DNA from: Alphaproteobacteria bacterium
GTDB taxonomy: Bacteria; Pseudomonadota; Alphaproteobacteria; Sphingomonadales; Kordiimonadaceae
DNA length: 64,000 nt
Direction: 5' to 3'
Assembly (NCBI GenBank): GCA_013372975.1
Contig: JABXIS010000026.1
Location: forward strand, 46,219-110,218
Numbering within the stretch: the first letter of the stretch is position 1; every line of letters starts with the position of its first letter. Below the pieces are notes generated by a model, which was not told the DNA's origin, made no database searches, and worked only from the letters and a program-made list of their open reading frames with translations. Both the position numbers and the translations under genes were made by a program. Shown piece by piece: positions 47,828-58,189 of the stretch.

Positions 47828-49129
47828 TTAGGTCTTGATGCCAGACATGGCGTTTTCATCACGTGCCGTCAAGCGTACGGGCACAATATCACCGGGCTCG
47901 GCGGCAGCTTCAATCACCACCGGGATGAATTGTTCCGAGTGGCCGATGGCGTGGCCGTCGTGCCCTGTGCGTTCCACCAGCACGTTGGCCAACTTGCCTT
48001 CGGCGCGGCTGAACAGCTCAGCCACCCGTTTGTCGCCAGCGGCGCGCAGGCGGGCGGCGCGCTCTTTGCGCACATCCTTTGGCACCTTGTTCGGGATTTT
48101 GGCAGCGGGCGTACCCTCGCGCTCCGAATAAGGGAATATATGCAGCCACGTGAGGTCGCATTCCTCGACAAGCTTCAGGCTGTTTTGGAACATCTCTTCG
48201 GTTTCTGTGGGGAAGCCGGCGATGATATCAGCACCAAACACCATATCTGGCCGTTCGGCCCGCACACGGTTGGTGAATTCGATGGCATCGCCCCGCAGGT
48301 GGCGGCGTTTCATGCGCTTCAGGATCATATCGTCACCAGCCTGCAGGCTCAGGTGCAGGTGCGGCATCACGCGTGACTCGTGGATGATGGCATCGTAAAG
48401 CGGCTCATCCACCTCGATGCTGTCGATCGAACTGATCCTCAGGCGAGGCAGGTCCGGCACCAGTTTGATGATTTTCTGCACCAGCGTGCCAAGGGTTGGC
48501 GTGCCCGGCAGGTCTTCACCAAAGCTTGTAATATCCACACCCGTTAGCACCACTTCCTTGAAGCCGCGATCGACCAGACGTTTGATCTGGTCCACCACCT
48601 CACCCACACCCGTGGATCGGCTGTTGCCGCGACCGTAGGGGATGATGCAGAACGTACAGCGGTGGTTGCAGCCATTCTGGATTTGCACAAACGCGCGGGC
48701 GCGTTCGCCAAAACCGTCGATCAAATGGCCTGCTGTTTCCTTCACGGAAAAGATATCATTCACCTGAACCCGCGGCGCATTCGAAAGATCAAGCCCCGCG
48801 CGGCCAAGGCCGACAAAACTTTTGGCTTCCAGCTTTTCGGCGTTACCCAGCACCGTGGCCACTTCATCCATTTTGGAAAATTGCGTCGGGTCGATCTGCG
48901 CGGCGCAACCGGTAACGATAATGGGCGTGTCGGGGCGCTCGCGCTTCATGCGGCGGATGCTTTGCCGTGCCTGGCGCGTGGCCTCCGCCGTTACCGCGCA
49001 GGTGTTCACGATGATCACATCATCAAGGCCCGCGTCTTCCGCATGGCGGCGCATGACTTCGCTTTCATAGGCGTTCAGGCGGCAGCCGAAGGTAACGATT
49101 TCAGGCTCTTTTTTCATTTCGCCGGTCAT
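47828..49129 (-). CDS. mtaB: tRNA t6A37 methylthiotransferase MtaB
   Basis: EIVTFGCRLNAYESEVMRRHAEDAGLDDVIIVNTCAVTAEATRQARQSIRR, radical-SAM QNGCNHRCTFCIIPYGRGNSRS. Confidence 0.95.
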   Translation of the reverse strand: MTGEMKKEPEIVTFGCRLNAYESEVMRRHAEDAGLDDVIIVNTCAVTAEATRQARQSIRRMKRERPDTPIIVTGCAAQIDPTQFSKMDEVATVLGNAEKLEAKSFVGLGRAGLDLSNAPRVQVNDIFSVKETAGHLIDGFGERARAFVQIQNGCNHRCTFCIIPYGRGNSRSTGVGEVVDQIKRLVDRGFKEVVLTGVDITSFGEDLPGTPTLGTLVQKIIKLVPDLPRLRISSIDSIEVDEPLYDAIIHESRVMPHLHLSLQAGDDMILKRMKRRHLRGDAIEFTNRVRAERPDMVFGADIIAGFPTETEEMFQNSLKLVEECDLTWLHIFPYSEREGTPAAKIPNKVPKDVRKERAARLRAAGDKRVAELFSRAEGKLANVLVERTGHDGHAIGHSEQFIPVVIEAAAEPGDIVPVRLTARDENAMSGIKT

Positions 49130-49929
49130 ATTGCGATCTCGCCCAGATAAGAAAGCGTGGCAGAGCCGGTCATCTGGACAGTGCCGTCCTCGAGCCATTC
49201 GATCTCGAGCGGGCCACCGTCCAGCATTACGGTTGCTTTGCGGTCCACGAGGCCAAGGCGCGAGGCTGCCACAACGCTTGCGCACGCTGCGGTGCCACAG
49301 GCATCGGTGATGCCTGCACCGCGTTCCCAGACGCGCAGCCGGATCACACCGTCATTGACTGTCGCCACTGATGCATTCACGCGTTCGGGGAACATGGGAG
49401 CGGTTTCCACTTTTGGGCCCCAATAGGCCAGATCAATCGCGTCGGCGTTATCGACAAAAAACACAGCGTGCGGGTTACCCATATTCACGCAGCCGGGCCC
49501 GAACATGGGGCCCATGGCAAATTCGGCGCTTGTTGTATCGGTGCTGCGTGCCAGCGGGATTTCGTCCCATCCCAGGCGGGCTGGGCCCATGTTCACGCTG
49601 ATGCCAGCGTCGGCGCGTTTGGCAGAAAGAAGGCCCGCGTCTGTCTCAATCAGCACCGTGTCCTTACCGGTTTCATCCAGCGCCAGTTGGCCCACACAGC
49701 GGGTGGCATTGCCGCAAGCACCTACGCGGCTGCCATCGGCATTCCTGATTTCCATGAAGATGTCGGCGCGTGCGCTCTCTCGCAGCACAATAAGCTGGTC
49801 GCAGCCAATGCCACGGCGGCGGTCAGACAGGGCGCGCACGGTATCGTCCGCCAGCGCGAAATTGTCTTCGCGGGCGTCCAGAATGATAAAATCATTGCCC
49901 AGTCCATGCATCTTCAGGAACGGGCGCAT
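49126..49929 (-). CDS. dapF: Diaminopimelate epimerase
   Basis: MRPFLKMHGLGNDFIILDAR, ADGSRVGACGNATRCVG, MGNPHAVFFVDN, ERGAGITDACGTAACASVVAA. Confidence 0.96.
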   Translation of the reverse strand: MRPFLKMHGLGNDFIILDAREDNFALADDTVRALSDRRRGIGCDQLIVLRESARADIFMEIRNADGSRVGACGNATRCVGQLALDETGKDTVLIETDAGLLSAKRADAGISVNMGPARLGWDEIPLARSTDTTSAEFAMGPMFGPGCVNMGNPHAVFFVDNADAIDLAYWGPKVETAPMFPERVNASVATVNDGVIRLRVWERGAGITDACGTAACASVVAASRLGLVDRKATVMLDGGPLEIEWLEDGTVQMTGSATLSYLGEIAI

Positions 49930-50038
49930 ATGCTGGCCTTTTTCCATGAAGCCGCTTATATGGGGTGTGGGGGCGCAGAGTCTATGGATTTCTGTGTGTG
50001 AGAGCCAGAATTTCAGAAGGAATGCGGCAGTGGTGGGT

Positions 50039-50860
50039 ATGAAGAAGACGGTCATCATCCATGCAGGTTTTCACCGCTGCGCATCAACCGCCACACAGGA
50101 CCTGATCCGGCAGCAGCGCGCCGCCATTGAAACGACAGGCACAACCATCATGCTGCGGGAGGATCTGGCCGGATGGCTTTCGGGTCGGCAACTCCGGCTT
50201 CTATATCGTTATAGACCTGAAGGGCTAACGTCCCGCCTTCGCCTGTGGCTTGTGAAACGCATGCTTCGTAAGACGCGTGCAAACAGGGTGCTGATCAGTG
50301 AGGAACTGCTGTTGGGGCTGATGCCCGGCGTACGTGAGCGTGGCTTTTATCCAAACTTCGGAAATTTCCTGTCAGCGATGCATGCTCTTTCGGACGAGTT
50401 TGACATTCAGCTTCGTTTCATTGTGCGGCGACCGGACAGGTTTCTCGAATCCGCCTATGCATTTCGGGTGCCGAGGGGGTTGCTTGGTGATTTTCAGTCC
50501 TACCTGGGCACGATCGGGCCCGATGCGGGGCGGTGGCTTCCGCTGTTGCGTCAGGTTGAACAATGTGGATTGGGTCGGCAAACCAGATTTGGCGTGCTTG
50601 AAGATTTGTTAGGGCGGGATGCGGGCCCGGCCATCATGGATTTTATAGGGATGGCTGACGCCGCTACTGACACGGCAAGGCTACCGCGCGGCAACCGACG
50701 CCCGCATTCAAGCGAAATTCAGGCGCTCGTTGGCGAAGGCACCCAAACAGGATTTTCAGAAAGCCAGCGCGCCGGGTTTCTGGCTTCCCTTGAGCAAGAC
50801 AATGATGTTTTCCTCTGCCACCCCTGCGTGGATGCGACCTCTGATATATGGCGTGATTAG
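50039..50860 (+). CDS. Sulfotransferase-like protein
   Basis: MKKTVIIHAGFHRCASTATQDLIRQQR resembles the 5'-PSB loop (HxGFHKxGTTxxQ) of PAPS sulfotransferases; RFIVRRPDRFLESAYAFRV resembles the 3'-PB region. Confidence 0.65.
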   Translation: MKKTVIIHAGFHRCASTATQDLIRQQRAAIETTGTTIMLREDLAGWLSGRQLRLLYRYRPEGLTSRLRLWLVKRMLRKTRANRVLISEELLLGLMPGVRERGFYPNFGNFLSAMHALSDEFDIQLRFIVRRPDRFLESAYAFRVPRGLLGDFQSYLGTIGPDAGRWLPLLRQVEQCGLGRQTRFGVLEDLLGRDAGPAIMDFIGMADAATDTARLPRGNRRPHSSEIQALVGEGTQTGFSESQRAGFLASLEQDNDVFLCHPCVDATSDIWRD

Positions 50861-52353
50861 CCAAACACCATTGGCAGGAGGCTGTAACACAGCGCCGCCA
50901 CCACGAAGGTGCCAATCACATTCAACCACAGGCCGGCACGCACCATATCCGGCACCTGCAGGTGCCCGGTTGAGAAGATGACCGCATTCGGCCCGGTGGC
51001 GACAGGCAGCATGAAGGCACAGCTTGCGGCCATGGCAGTGGGTGCCGCGAGCATGATCGGATCGATATTGGCGGTGGTCGCCAACGCACCCAGAACAGGC
51101 ACCAATGCGGCGGTGGTGGCAGTGTTGCTGGTAAGTTCCGTGAGGAAAATGACCAAGGCAACGATCGCCAGAATGATCACAAACAGATGGGCTGTCGCAA
51201 GGCCGGACATATGCGTGCCCAGCCACTGGGCAAGGCCGGTGGCCTGAATGGCGGCCGCAAGGCTGAGGCCGCCGCCGAACAAGAGGATCACACCCCAAGG
51301 CAGTTGAACGGCACTTTCCCAGTTCAGGATTGCCTTGTGTTTGTTGCCTTCGCCCCCAGCGGGGATCAGGAACATCGCCAGCCCTGCCGCAACCGCAATA
51401 TGCATATCGGACAGCCGCGCTACAAACGGCAGAAGGTTTGTCAGCCACTCGATATCCACCAGCACCTGCCGGAAGCTCCAGAGCAAGGCCATTGTGATCA
51501 TCACCAAAGCGACACGTTTTTCAGGCGTTGTGACGCGGCCCATGGCGTCCAGCTCCTGCCTGACAACTTCAGCGCCGCCGGTGGCAAGGCGGGCGTCAAA
51601 CGGGAAGCAGATTTTGGTGAGCACTACCCACGCCAGTGGTACCATCACCAGCACGACGGGAATGGCGAACATCATCCATTCGATGAACAGGATTTCACGG
51701 CCTGTGGATTGTTCGATGAAGGCTTTCACAAACAGGTTCGGAGGCGTGCCGATATAGGTGCCAAGGCCGCCGATGGACGCCGACCATGCACAACCGATCA
51801 ACAGGGCGATGGTGAAGCGGTGCCCGCCCGCCTTTTCCTGCAGGATGGTTTGGGCCACGGTGATGGCGATCGGCACAATCATCAGGGTTGTGGCGGTGTT
51901 GGAAATCCACATGGACAGAAGGGCACTTGCCCCCATGAAGCCTGCGATCAGAGCAGCCGGATGGTCCCCCACGCGGGCAAGAATATTCAGGGCAATGCGG
52001 CGGTGCAGGTTCCATTTTTGCATGCCCATGGCGGCCAGAAAACCGCCAAGCAGCAAGAAGATAACCGGTTTTGCATAGGGTAATGAGGCCGCGCTGGTGG
52101 TGGTGGCCCCCAAAAGCGGCAGCATCACCAACGGCAAGAGGCTTGTGGCAGGCACGGGGATTGCCTCGGTTGCCCACCAGGTGCCCATAAGGAGTGCAAG
52201 TGCCACTACATGCCACGCTTCAGCTGACAGATTGTCTGGTACCGGGCTGAACAGGGCAGCCAGGAACAGGATCGGCCCCAACACTAGGCCAATGGTTTGG
52301 TAGCGTGCGCGCGTTTCTTCAAACTGCCCGGTGGTTGCCCCCTGATCGGTCAT
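50857..52353 (-). CDS. DASS-family (SLC13/CitT-type) anion:sodium symporter
   Basis: WWATEAIPVPATSLLPLVMLPLLG, MGASALLSMWISNTATTLMIVPIA, LTELTSNTATTAALVPVLGAL. Confidence 0.93.
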   Translation of the reverse strand: MTDQGATTGQFEETRARYQTIGLVLGPILFLAALFSPVPDNLSAEAWHVVALALLMGTWWATEAIPVPATSLLPLVMLPLLGATTTSAASLPYAKPVIFLLLGGFLAAMGMQKWNLHRRIALNILARVGDHPAALIAGFMGASALLSMWISNTATTLMIVPIAITVAQTILQEKAGGHRFTIALLIGCAWSASIGGLGTYIGTPPNLFVKAFIEQSTGREILFIEWMMFAIPVVLVMVPLAWVVLTKICFPFDARLATGGAEVVRQELDAMGRVTTPEKRVALVMITMALLWSFRQVLVDIEWLTNLLPFVARLSDMHIAVAAGLAMFLIPAGGEGNKHKAILNWESAVQLPWGVILLFGGGLSLAAAIQATGLAQWLGTHMSGLATAHLFVIILAIVALVIFLTELTSNTATTAALVPVLGALATTANIDPIMLAAPTAMAASCAFMLPVATGPNAVIFSTGHLQVPDMVRAGLWLNVIGTFVVAALCYSLLPMVFG

Positions 52354-52514
52354 CCTGATACTCTCCCTTAATCTCCCTGACCCTTGCATATCCGCTGGCA
52401 GCCAAAGTGTGAAGCACAATCGAAATTTAGGCTGCTCACGCTGGAAAATCTTGTCTTGAGACTTTCTTTTCATGGCGTATGCTGCTCGCCATAAAAAACG
52501 CAGGGAGGACAAAT

Positions 52515-54326
52515 ATGTCAGCGAAGAAATTACTTGGCGGCGTGGCCGCAATTGCGCTTGTGGGGGGCGCAGTTTTTGTATCAAATCTGATCTGGTTCAA
52601 ACCTTTCAGTTTCGACCATTTCCAGACCAGAGTGATCGTGAAGCAGGGCCTTGATAGCCCACAAACCATGAGCAGCCTCAGGATGCTGGAGCCATGGGGT
52701 ATCACGGGCCACAATGCGGAGCTGGATGACCTGTCATTGGCGCACGATATGGAAGTTCGGGCCCAAATCCAGGAAGATTACGATACGCTGATGTCGTATG
52801 ATGACGCAGGCCTGACGGAAGGGCAGCGCTTCAACAAGCGCCTTATGGCATACAGCCTGAAGGAAAACCTCTCGCATCCCGAGTTCGATTATTACGATTA
52901 CCCGCTGACGCAGCTATATGGTTGGCACAATAACTTCCTGGCCTTCATGACAGGTACCCATTCTGTGCAAACCATTGAGGAGGGGGAGTATTATGTCGCG
53001 CGTCTGAAAGCGGCGAGAACCCAGTTCGACCAGCTGATGGAGCAACTGAAAAAACGCGAAGAACTGGGCATCATCCCACCTACCTTTATTCTTGAAAAGG
53101 TCGAAGCCCAGTTGGCTCCCTTTGTGAAGGAAGATGCGAAGGAAAACGCGCTTTATGTGGTACTCAAAGGCAATCTGGACGGCATCGAAGGCGCCAGCGA
53201 TGCTGAAAAAGAGCATGTGCTCGCAGACGCCGAAAATGCGATCACTTCCGTGATCAACCCAATCTGGAACGATCTGCAGGCCTATGTTGCTACCCTCAAG
53301 ACGAAATCCACAAATGATGCCGGTGCCTGGAAGTTCCCGCAGGGTGACAAATATTACAAGACCCAGCTTGAGCATTTCACCACCACTGATATGACGGCGG
53401 AAGAAATTCACACGCTTGGCCTGTCGGAAGTGGCGCGCCTTCAGGGGCAGATGCTCGATATCTTCAAGGCGGAAGGCTATGATACGAGCATTCCGTTTGC
53501 CGACCTGATCAACGGCTATGCCGATGAAGCGCGCCACTATTATCCGGATACAGCGGAAGGCCGCGCGCAAATTCTGGCCGACTATACAGCCATGATCGAA
53601 GAGATCGACGCAGGCATCGCCGATCAGTTCAACAGGAAGCCAAAAGCGCCTGTTGAGGTTGTCCGTGTGCCTGAATTTATGGAGCAGGGTGCGCCGGGTG
53701 GATACTATAACTCGCCAGCCATGGACGGCAGCCGCCCCGGTCAGTTTTATGCCAACCTGTATGATATCAAGGGCACACCCAAATACGGCATGCGCGCGCT
53801 GACTTATCATGAAGCTGTGCCGGGCCACCACTATCAGATTGCGCTGCAGCAGGAGCAAGAAGACCTGCCAAAGTTCCGCCAGTTCAGCCATTATGGCGCT
53901 TATGTTGAGGGCTGGGCGCTCTATTCCGAGCGTGTGGGTTGGGAACTGGGCTTCATGAAAACCAACGACGATAAAATCGGTGCGCTGCAATCCGAACTGT
54001 TCCGTGCTGTGAGGCTGGTGGTGGATACCGGGTTGCATGCCAAAAAATGGACCCGCGAGCAGGCAATCGACTATATGGCGTCGAACACCGGCATGGCCAT
54101 GTCTGATGTTGTGACGGAAATTGAGCGTTACATCGTTTGGCCGGGTCAGGCGACAGGCTACAAGATCGGCCAACTGACTATGCTACGTTTGCGCGACAAA
54201 GCCAGGACAGCTTTGGGCGACAGGTTCGATATCAAGGCTTTCCACGATCTGGTGCTGACAGGTGGCGCCCTGCCGCTGACCATCCTTGAAGAACAGGTGG
54301 ACGCCTTTATCGCGAAAAATTCTTAA
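52515..54326 (+). CDS. DUF885-family protein
   Basis: GGYYNSPAMDGSRPGQFYANLYDIKGTPKYGMRALTYHEAVPGHHYQIALQQEQ (HEAxPGHH), EGWALYSERVGWELG. Confidence 0.92.
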   Translation: MSAKKLLGGVAAIALVGGAVFVSNLIWFKPFSFDHFQTRVIVKQGLDSPQTMSSLRMLEPWGITGHNAELDDLSLAHDMEVRAQIQEDYDTLMSYDDAGLTEGQRFNKRLMAYSLKENLSHPEFDYYDYPLTQLYGWHNNFLAFMTGTHSVQTIEEGEYYVARLKAARTQFDQLMEQLKKREELGIIPPTFILEKVEAQLAPFVKEDAKENALYVVLKGNLDGIEGASDAEKEHVLADAENAITSVINPIWNDLQAYVATLKTKSTNDAGAWKFPQGDKYYKTQLEHFTTTDMTAEEIHTLGLSEVARLQGQMLDIFKAEGYDTSIPFADLINGYADEARHYYPDTAEGRAQILADYTAMIEEIDAGIADQFNRKPKAPVEVVRVPEFMEQGAPGGYYNSPAMDGSRPGQFYANLYDIKGTPKYGMRALTYHEAVPGHHYQIALQQEQEDLPKFRQFSHYGAYVEGWALYSERVGWELGFMKTNDDKIGALQSELFRAVRLVVDTGLHAKKWTREQAIDYMASNTGMAMSDVVTEIERYIVWPGQATGYKIGQLTMLRLRDKARTALGDRFDIKAFHDLVLTGGALPLTILEEQVDAFIAKNS

Positions 54327-54355
54327 GCCACTCAGCTTAAAAGAGAAACGGGTTG

Positions 54356-54388
54356 GAAAGGGCGCATTCACGCCCTTTCTTTTTTTGT
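54356..54388 (+). terminator. Terminator after DUF885 gene
   Basis: GAAAGGGCG-cattca-CGCCCTTTC-TTTTTTT. Confidence 0.85.
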
Positions 54389-54436
54389 GAAAATGTAGCA
54401 ACCTTCTGGCGGGGGCGATCATAAGGTGACGGATAT

Positions 54437-56290
54437 TTGGAGCCTGAAACACAAAACCTGAAACAGTCAGAGGAGCCGGTAATACTGCCGGATGACAGCC
54501 AAAAAGATGTTCGGGCAGCGCGCGCTGAAGATGTGCAGCGGGCGCTAAACGTTATTTATCTTGGTCAGTTGCGGACTGTAGCTGCTGTGATGGCGGTGTA
54601 TTATCTGTTTCTGGCAGTCTCCCACGCACTTGTGTTGCCGGAAGATATCCGGCTGCCCTTGGCGCTCACGTCAGGCATCACTTCGGCTCTCAGCTTGTTG
54701 CTTCATTTCTCAGTCCGTTGGGGGCGAATTCCGGCGTCTCAGAGCCATGTTGCATTTCTTCCCCCTGCTCTTGCAGGAATTGTGCTGGTGTTCCTGCATG
54801 TCGAATTAACCTCCGATAGCCTTCAGCTCACCAATGGTGTGCTGATCATGATCGCTTTCGGATTTATTACACTCAATCCTTGGGTTTTTGGCCTGCTGAT
54901 AGGTTTGTCAGCCTTCCTCTATGCCCTATGCCTAGCTGGGCTGGCTGGGCCGAACACGGTGCATCTCGGCTTCTTGGGCTTGGCAACCGTGGTGTTGAGT
55001 ATTTTGTGTTTTGTTCAACGATACCGGACCCTTTCAAATATTGAACGTCTGCTCATTACCAATCGGGCGAAGTCTCAAGCCTTGTCGGCCAAGGCCAAAG
55101 AGGCGCGTTCCTTGATGTTTGAAGCAAACAAGGCAGCTGAAGAGGCCACACGGGCAAATGAAGCAAAAAGTGTTTTTCTTGCAAACGCCAGTCATGAACT
55201 GAGAACGCCTCTTACCGGTGTGCTCGGGATGATGAAGCTGTTGGAGAAATCCCCGCTGGATACAGGGCAACAGGAATTGCTCGGAGCGGCAAAGTTCAGC
55301 GCCAAGACATTGTTGACACTGATTAATGATATTCTTGACTTGGCTCGCATGGAAGAAGGCAAGCTCGAATTGAAACCCCGTGCCTTTGATCCAGGTGTGG
55401 TTGTTGGTCAAGTTGCCGAGCTGTTGAAGCCAGTTGCCGACGAAAAGGGTTTGAAACTTACTGTCGCCGTTGAACAGACGGGAACGATTACTCTGACAGG
55501 TGACGACGTACGTATAGGTCAGATCCTTTTCAATCTTGTTGGTAATGCCGTGAAATTTACGGCGAAAGGCTACGTGACAATAGGATTGGTAGTTGAACCA
55601 GTTGCAGATGATTTCATGTCTCTCAGATTTACCGTTGAGGACAGTGGTGTTGGTATGGAAGAGGCCGAGATCGAACGCTTGTTTGGACGTTTTGAACAGG
55701 CGGATGGTTCCAGTGCCAAAGATCAGGGCGGAGCAGGCTTGGGGCTGGCGATCAGCCAGGAACTGGCTGTCCTAATGGGCGGGGAAATCTCAGCCAAAAG
55801 TGTGCCGGGGCAGGGATCAATATTTTCCTTTGCTCTCACATTGCCCGTTGATGCTGGCCCTGTGGAAAAAAGGACAGCAGCGAATGAAGAGAGCGCACCA
55901 AAAATTACAGAGACACCACTGCGCGTTCTTTTGGCGGAAGATAACAAGGTGAATCAAATGCTGATTACCAAGCTTTTGAGCGCCTATCCCTGGAATGTCA
56001 AAGTCGTGGCCGACGGAGAGCAGGCTGTGCAGGCCGCACGGGAAGAAAAGTTCGATCTGGTTCTAATGGATGTCCGCATGCCCAAACTGGATGGTATCGA
56101 AGCGACCAAAAAGATCCTGAGCGTGGGAGAGAGCGGAGATTTTCCTAAAATCATTGCCCTTACAGCCAACACGATGGTGGAAGACATTGAAACCTATCTG
56201 GCAGTTGGGATGGATGCTGTTGTTGGCAAACCCATTCAAATGGCTGAATTGCTTGCGGTGGTGGAGAGGGCGCTGGATAATGACCGGTAA
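54437..56290 (+). CDS. Hybrid histidine kinase (membrane N-term, HisKA, HATPase, REC), copy 1
   Basis: NASHELRTPLTGVLGMMKLLE, NLVGNAVKFTAKG, DQGGAGLGLAISQEL, REC VLLAEDNKVNQMLITKLL...DLVLMDVRMPKLDG. Confidence 0.93.
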   Translation: MEPETQNLKQSEEPVILPDDSQKDVRAARAEDVQRALNVIYLGQLRTVAAVMAVYYLFLAVSHALVLPEDIRLPLALTSGITSALSLLLHFSVRWGRIPASQSHVAFLPPALAGIVLVFLHVELTSDSLQLTNGVLIMIAFGFITLNPWVFGLLIGLSAFLYALCLAGLAGPNTVHLGFLGLATVVLSILCFVQRYRTLSNIERLLITNRAKSQALSAKAKEARSLMFEANKAAEEATRANEAKSVFLANASHELRTPLTGVLGMMKLLEKSPLDTGQQELLGAAKFSAKTLLTLINDILDLARMEEGKLELKPRAFDPGVVVGQVAELLKPVADEKGLKLTVAVEQTGTITLTGDDVRIGQILFNLVGNAVKFTAKGYVTIGLVVEPVADDFMSLRFTVEDSGVGMEEAEIERLFGRFEQADGSSAKDQGGAGLGLAISQELAVLMGGEISAKSVPGQGSIFSFALTLPVDAGPVEKRTAANEESAPKITETPLRVLLAEDNKVNQMLITKLLSAYPWNVKVVADGEQAVQAAREEKFDLVLMDVRMPKLDGIEATKKILSVGESGDFPKIIALTANTMVEDIETYLAVGMDAVVGKPIQMAELLAVVERALDNDR

Positions 56291-56313
56291 GCACGCAAGG
56301 CTAGCGGGCAGAT

Positions 56314-58119
56314 GTGATTGTTTGCGCCATCAGCAGCAACGGACAAGGCGGCACGAAGAGGTTTTGTGTGGCGATAGCTAAAGAGGAACTGGATCAACAA
56401 GCTGAGAAGCAGGCTTGGATTTCGCGCGAACTTGCGAAAGTGGGTCAGCGCTATCTGACTGCCATGGCCATGGTGTTTTCCTTGTTCTACGGTTTGCGCG
56501 GACTTGCTTTCTTATACTCTCCCGGTGGGGTTGCGGGCGGGAAGCTTGGTGGTTTCGCGCTGTTGTCTGCAGGGATTGGGGGGACGCTTTATTACCACGC
56601 CAAGCGGCGTGCCTTTTCTGCAACCGCTATCGAGCTTTGCTTCTTCCTGCTTTGTGCGATGCTTTTATTCAATACGTGTTGGGCATATGTGATGAAGTTC
56701 AACAATGAACTCACGCCAAATTTCGCCTTTGTCGCCATTGCTGTTGGTTTGGGTACAATCAACTTTCGAGTTTGGGTTGCTCAGTTGGCGTTGATTGTGG
56801 GGCTGTATGCCGCAATTCTGGTTACGGTGGGGCCACCGGATGGTCGGCCATTTTACTTCTATCTTGTGTCTGGACTGGCGCTTTCTTTCCTTTCTTTTCA
56901 GGCGCGGATCGCCGTGGTGCGGGAACGTGTAACACTGGACTATGAGTTAATGGAAAAGGCAAAAAAGCTGGAAGCAGCTAACAAGGCCAAAGACCGTTTT
57001 CTCGCGAATATGACCCACGATCTCAGGACACCGATGACGGGTGTTCTTGGCATGATGGAATTGTTACGTGAAACCCGGTTGACGAAAGAACAAGGGCGGC
57101 TTCTTGAAACGGCCAAGACCAGCGCCGGATATTTGTTGGCCATCATCAATGACATTCTTGATTATTCCAAACTCGAATCTGGCAAGTTCAAGCTGAAACC
57201 AGCACCTACTGATGTTCTTGCCATCACGAGCGATATCGTTGAAATGCTGCGGCCACAGGCAACGGTCAAGGGTATTGAAATGGAGCTGTCTCTCCCGGAA
57301 GATGAGGAGTTGTGGGTGACGATAGACGGCGTCCGGATCGGGCAGGTTCTTTTCAATCTGGTTGGGAATGCCATCAAATTTACGGAAAAAGGTGGTGTGA
57401 CGGTAAGGTTGAGGACGGAGCAGCGAGGGGGGCAACATCACCTCTCTTGGGCGGTGCGTGACACAGGAGCAGGCATTCCGCGCGAACGTCTTCCAAAATT
57501 GTTTGAGCGATTTGAGCAACTTGATTCTTCCGTCACGCGCCAGCAGGGCGGCACAGGTCTTGGCCTTGCGATCATCAAAGAATTGCTCGATTTGATGGAT
57601 GGGCTTGTGGAGGTTGAAAGTGTCATCGGCGAGGGCACTGAGTTCAGGTTTACAGTGCCAGCGTCGTTGTGCGCGCCGATGGCGTGGGTAGATGAGGGGG
57701 CAGATATGCCGCCGAAAGCCCCTGATCTTCCCCTTAAGGTTTTGGTTGCAGAAGATAATCCGATCAATCGCGCCCTGATCGAAAAACTTCTCGAGAAGCT
57801 GGGCTGGCAAGTACAGATCGTGGAAAATGGCGAGGCCGCTGTCGCGGCTGTAACCAAGACGGAAGAGCCCTTCGATCTGGTTCTGATGGATGTACAGATG
57901 CCGGTTATGGATGGCCTGACGGCAACCGGTGTTCTGTTCGAAAAAATGAAGAACCCGCCCCCTATCATTGCGCTCACGGCCAATACCATGAAAGACGATG
58001 TGGAAGCCTACCTTGCTGCCGGCATGAAAGGTCATATCGGCAAGCCGATTGATATGGATGAGTTGCGCGCCACTATCAGCCGCGTAATCAGCGAAGAAGC
58101 TTCAAAAAAAACAGAATAG
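56314..58119 (+). CDS. Hybrid histidine kinase, copy 2 (start may be GTG at 56368)
   Basis: NMTHDLRTPMTGVLGMMELLRETRLTKEQ, NLVGNAIKFTEKGG, RQQGGTGLGLAIIKEL, REC VLVAEDNPINRALIEKLLEKLGW...DLVLMDVQMPVMDG. Confidence 0.93.
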   Translation: MIVCAISSNGQGGTKRFCVAIAKEELDQQAEKQAWISRELAKVGQRYLTAMAMVFSLFYGLRGLAFLYSPGGVAGGKLGGFALLSAGIGGTLYYHAKRRAFSATAIELCFFLLCAMLLFNTCWAYVMKFNNELTPNFAFVAIAVGLGTINFRVWVAQLALIVGLYAAILVTVGPPDGRPFYFYLVSGLALSFLSFQARIAVVRERVTLDYELMEKAKKLEAANKAKDRFLANMTHDLRTPMTGVLGMMELLRETRLTKEQGRLLETAKTSAGYLLAIINDILDYSKLESGKFKLKPAPTDVLAITSDIVEMLRPQATVKGIEMELSLPEDEELWVTIDGVRIGQVLFNLVGNAIKFTEKGGVTVRLRTEQRGGQHHLSWAVRDTGAGIPRERLPKLFERFEQLDSSVTRQQGGTGLGLAIIKELLDLMDGLVEVESVIGEGTEFRFTVPASLCAPMAWVDEGADMPPKAPDLPLKVLVAEDNPINRALIEKLLEKLGWQVQIVENGEAAVAAVTKTEEPFDLVLMDVQMPVMDGLTATGVLFEKMKNPPPIIALTANTMKDDVEAYLAAGMKGHIGKPIDMDELRATISRVISEEASKKTE

Positions 58120-58189
58120 CTAAGCTTGCTTGTAAGCATTACCGCACTGCGTGTACAATGAACGCCTCACGGATCTGGGGTAGAGCCTT

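Noticed and set aside
47150-48376. 408-aa plus-strand ORF with GSGSGAGSG repeats
   Set aside because: Reverse reading of the FtsY Pro/Glu linker and part of mtaB; repeats are an artefact of the complementary strand.
52914-54173. 419-aa minus-strand ORF inside the DUF885 gene
   Set aside because: Antisense shadow of a well-supported CDS; no domain signature.
57064-58035. 323-aa minus-strand ORF within hybrid kinase 2
   Set aside because: Antisense shadow, no domain, and kinase reading frame is unambiguous.
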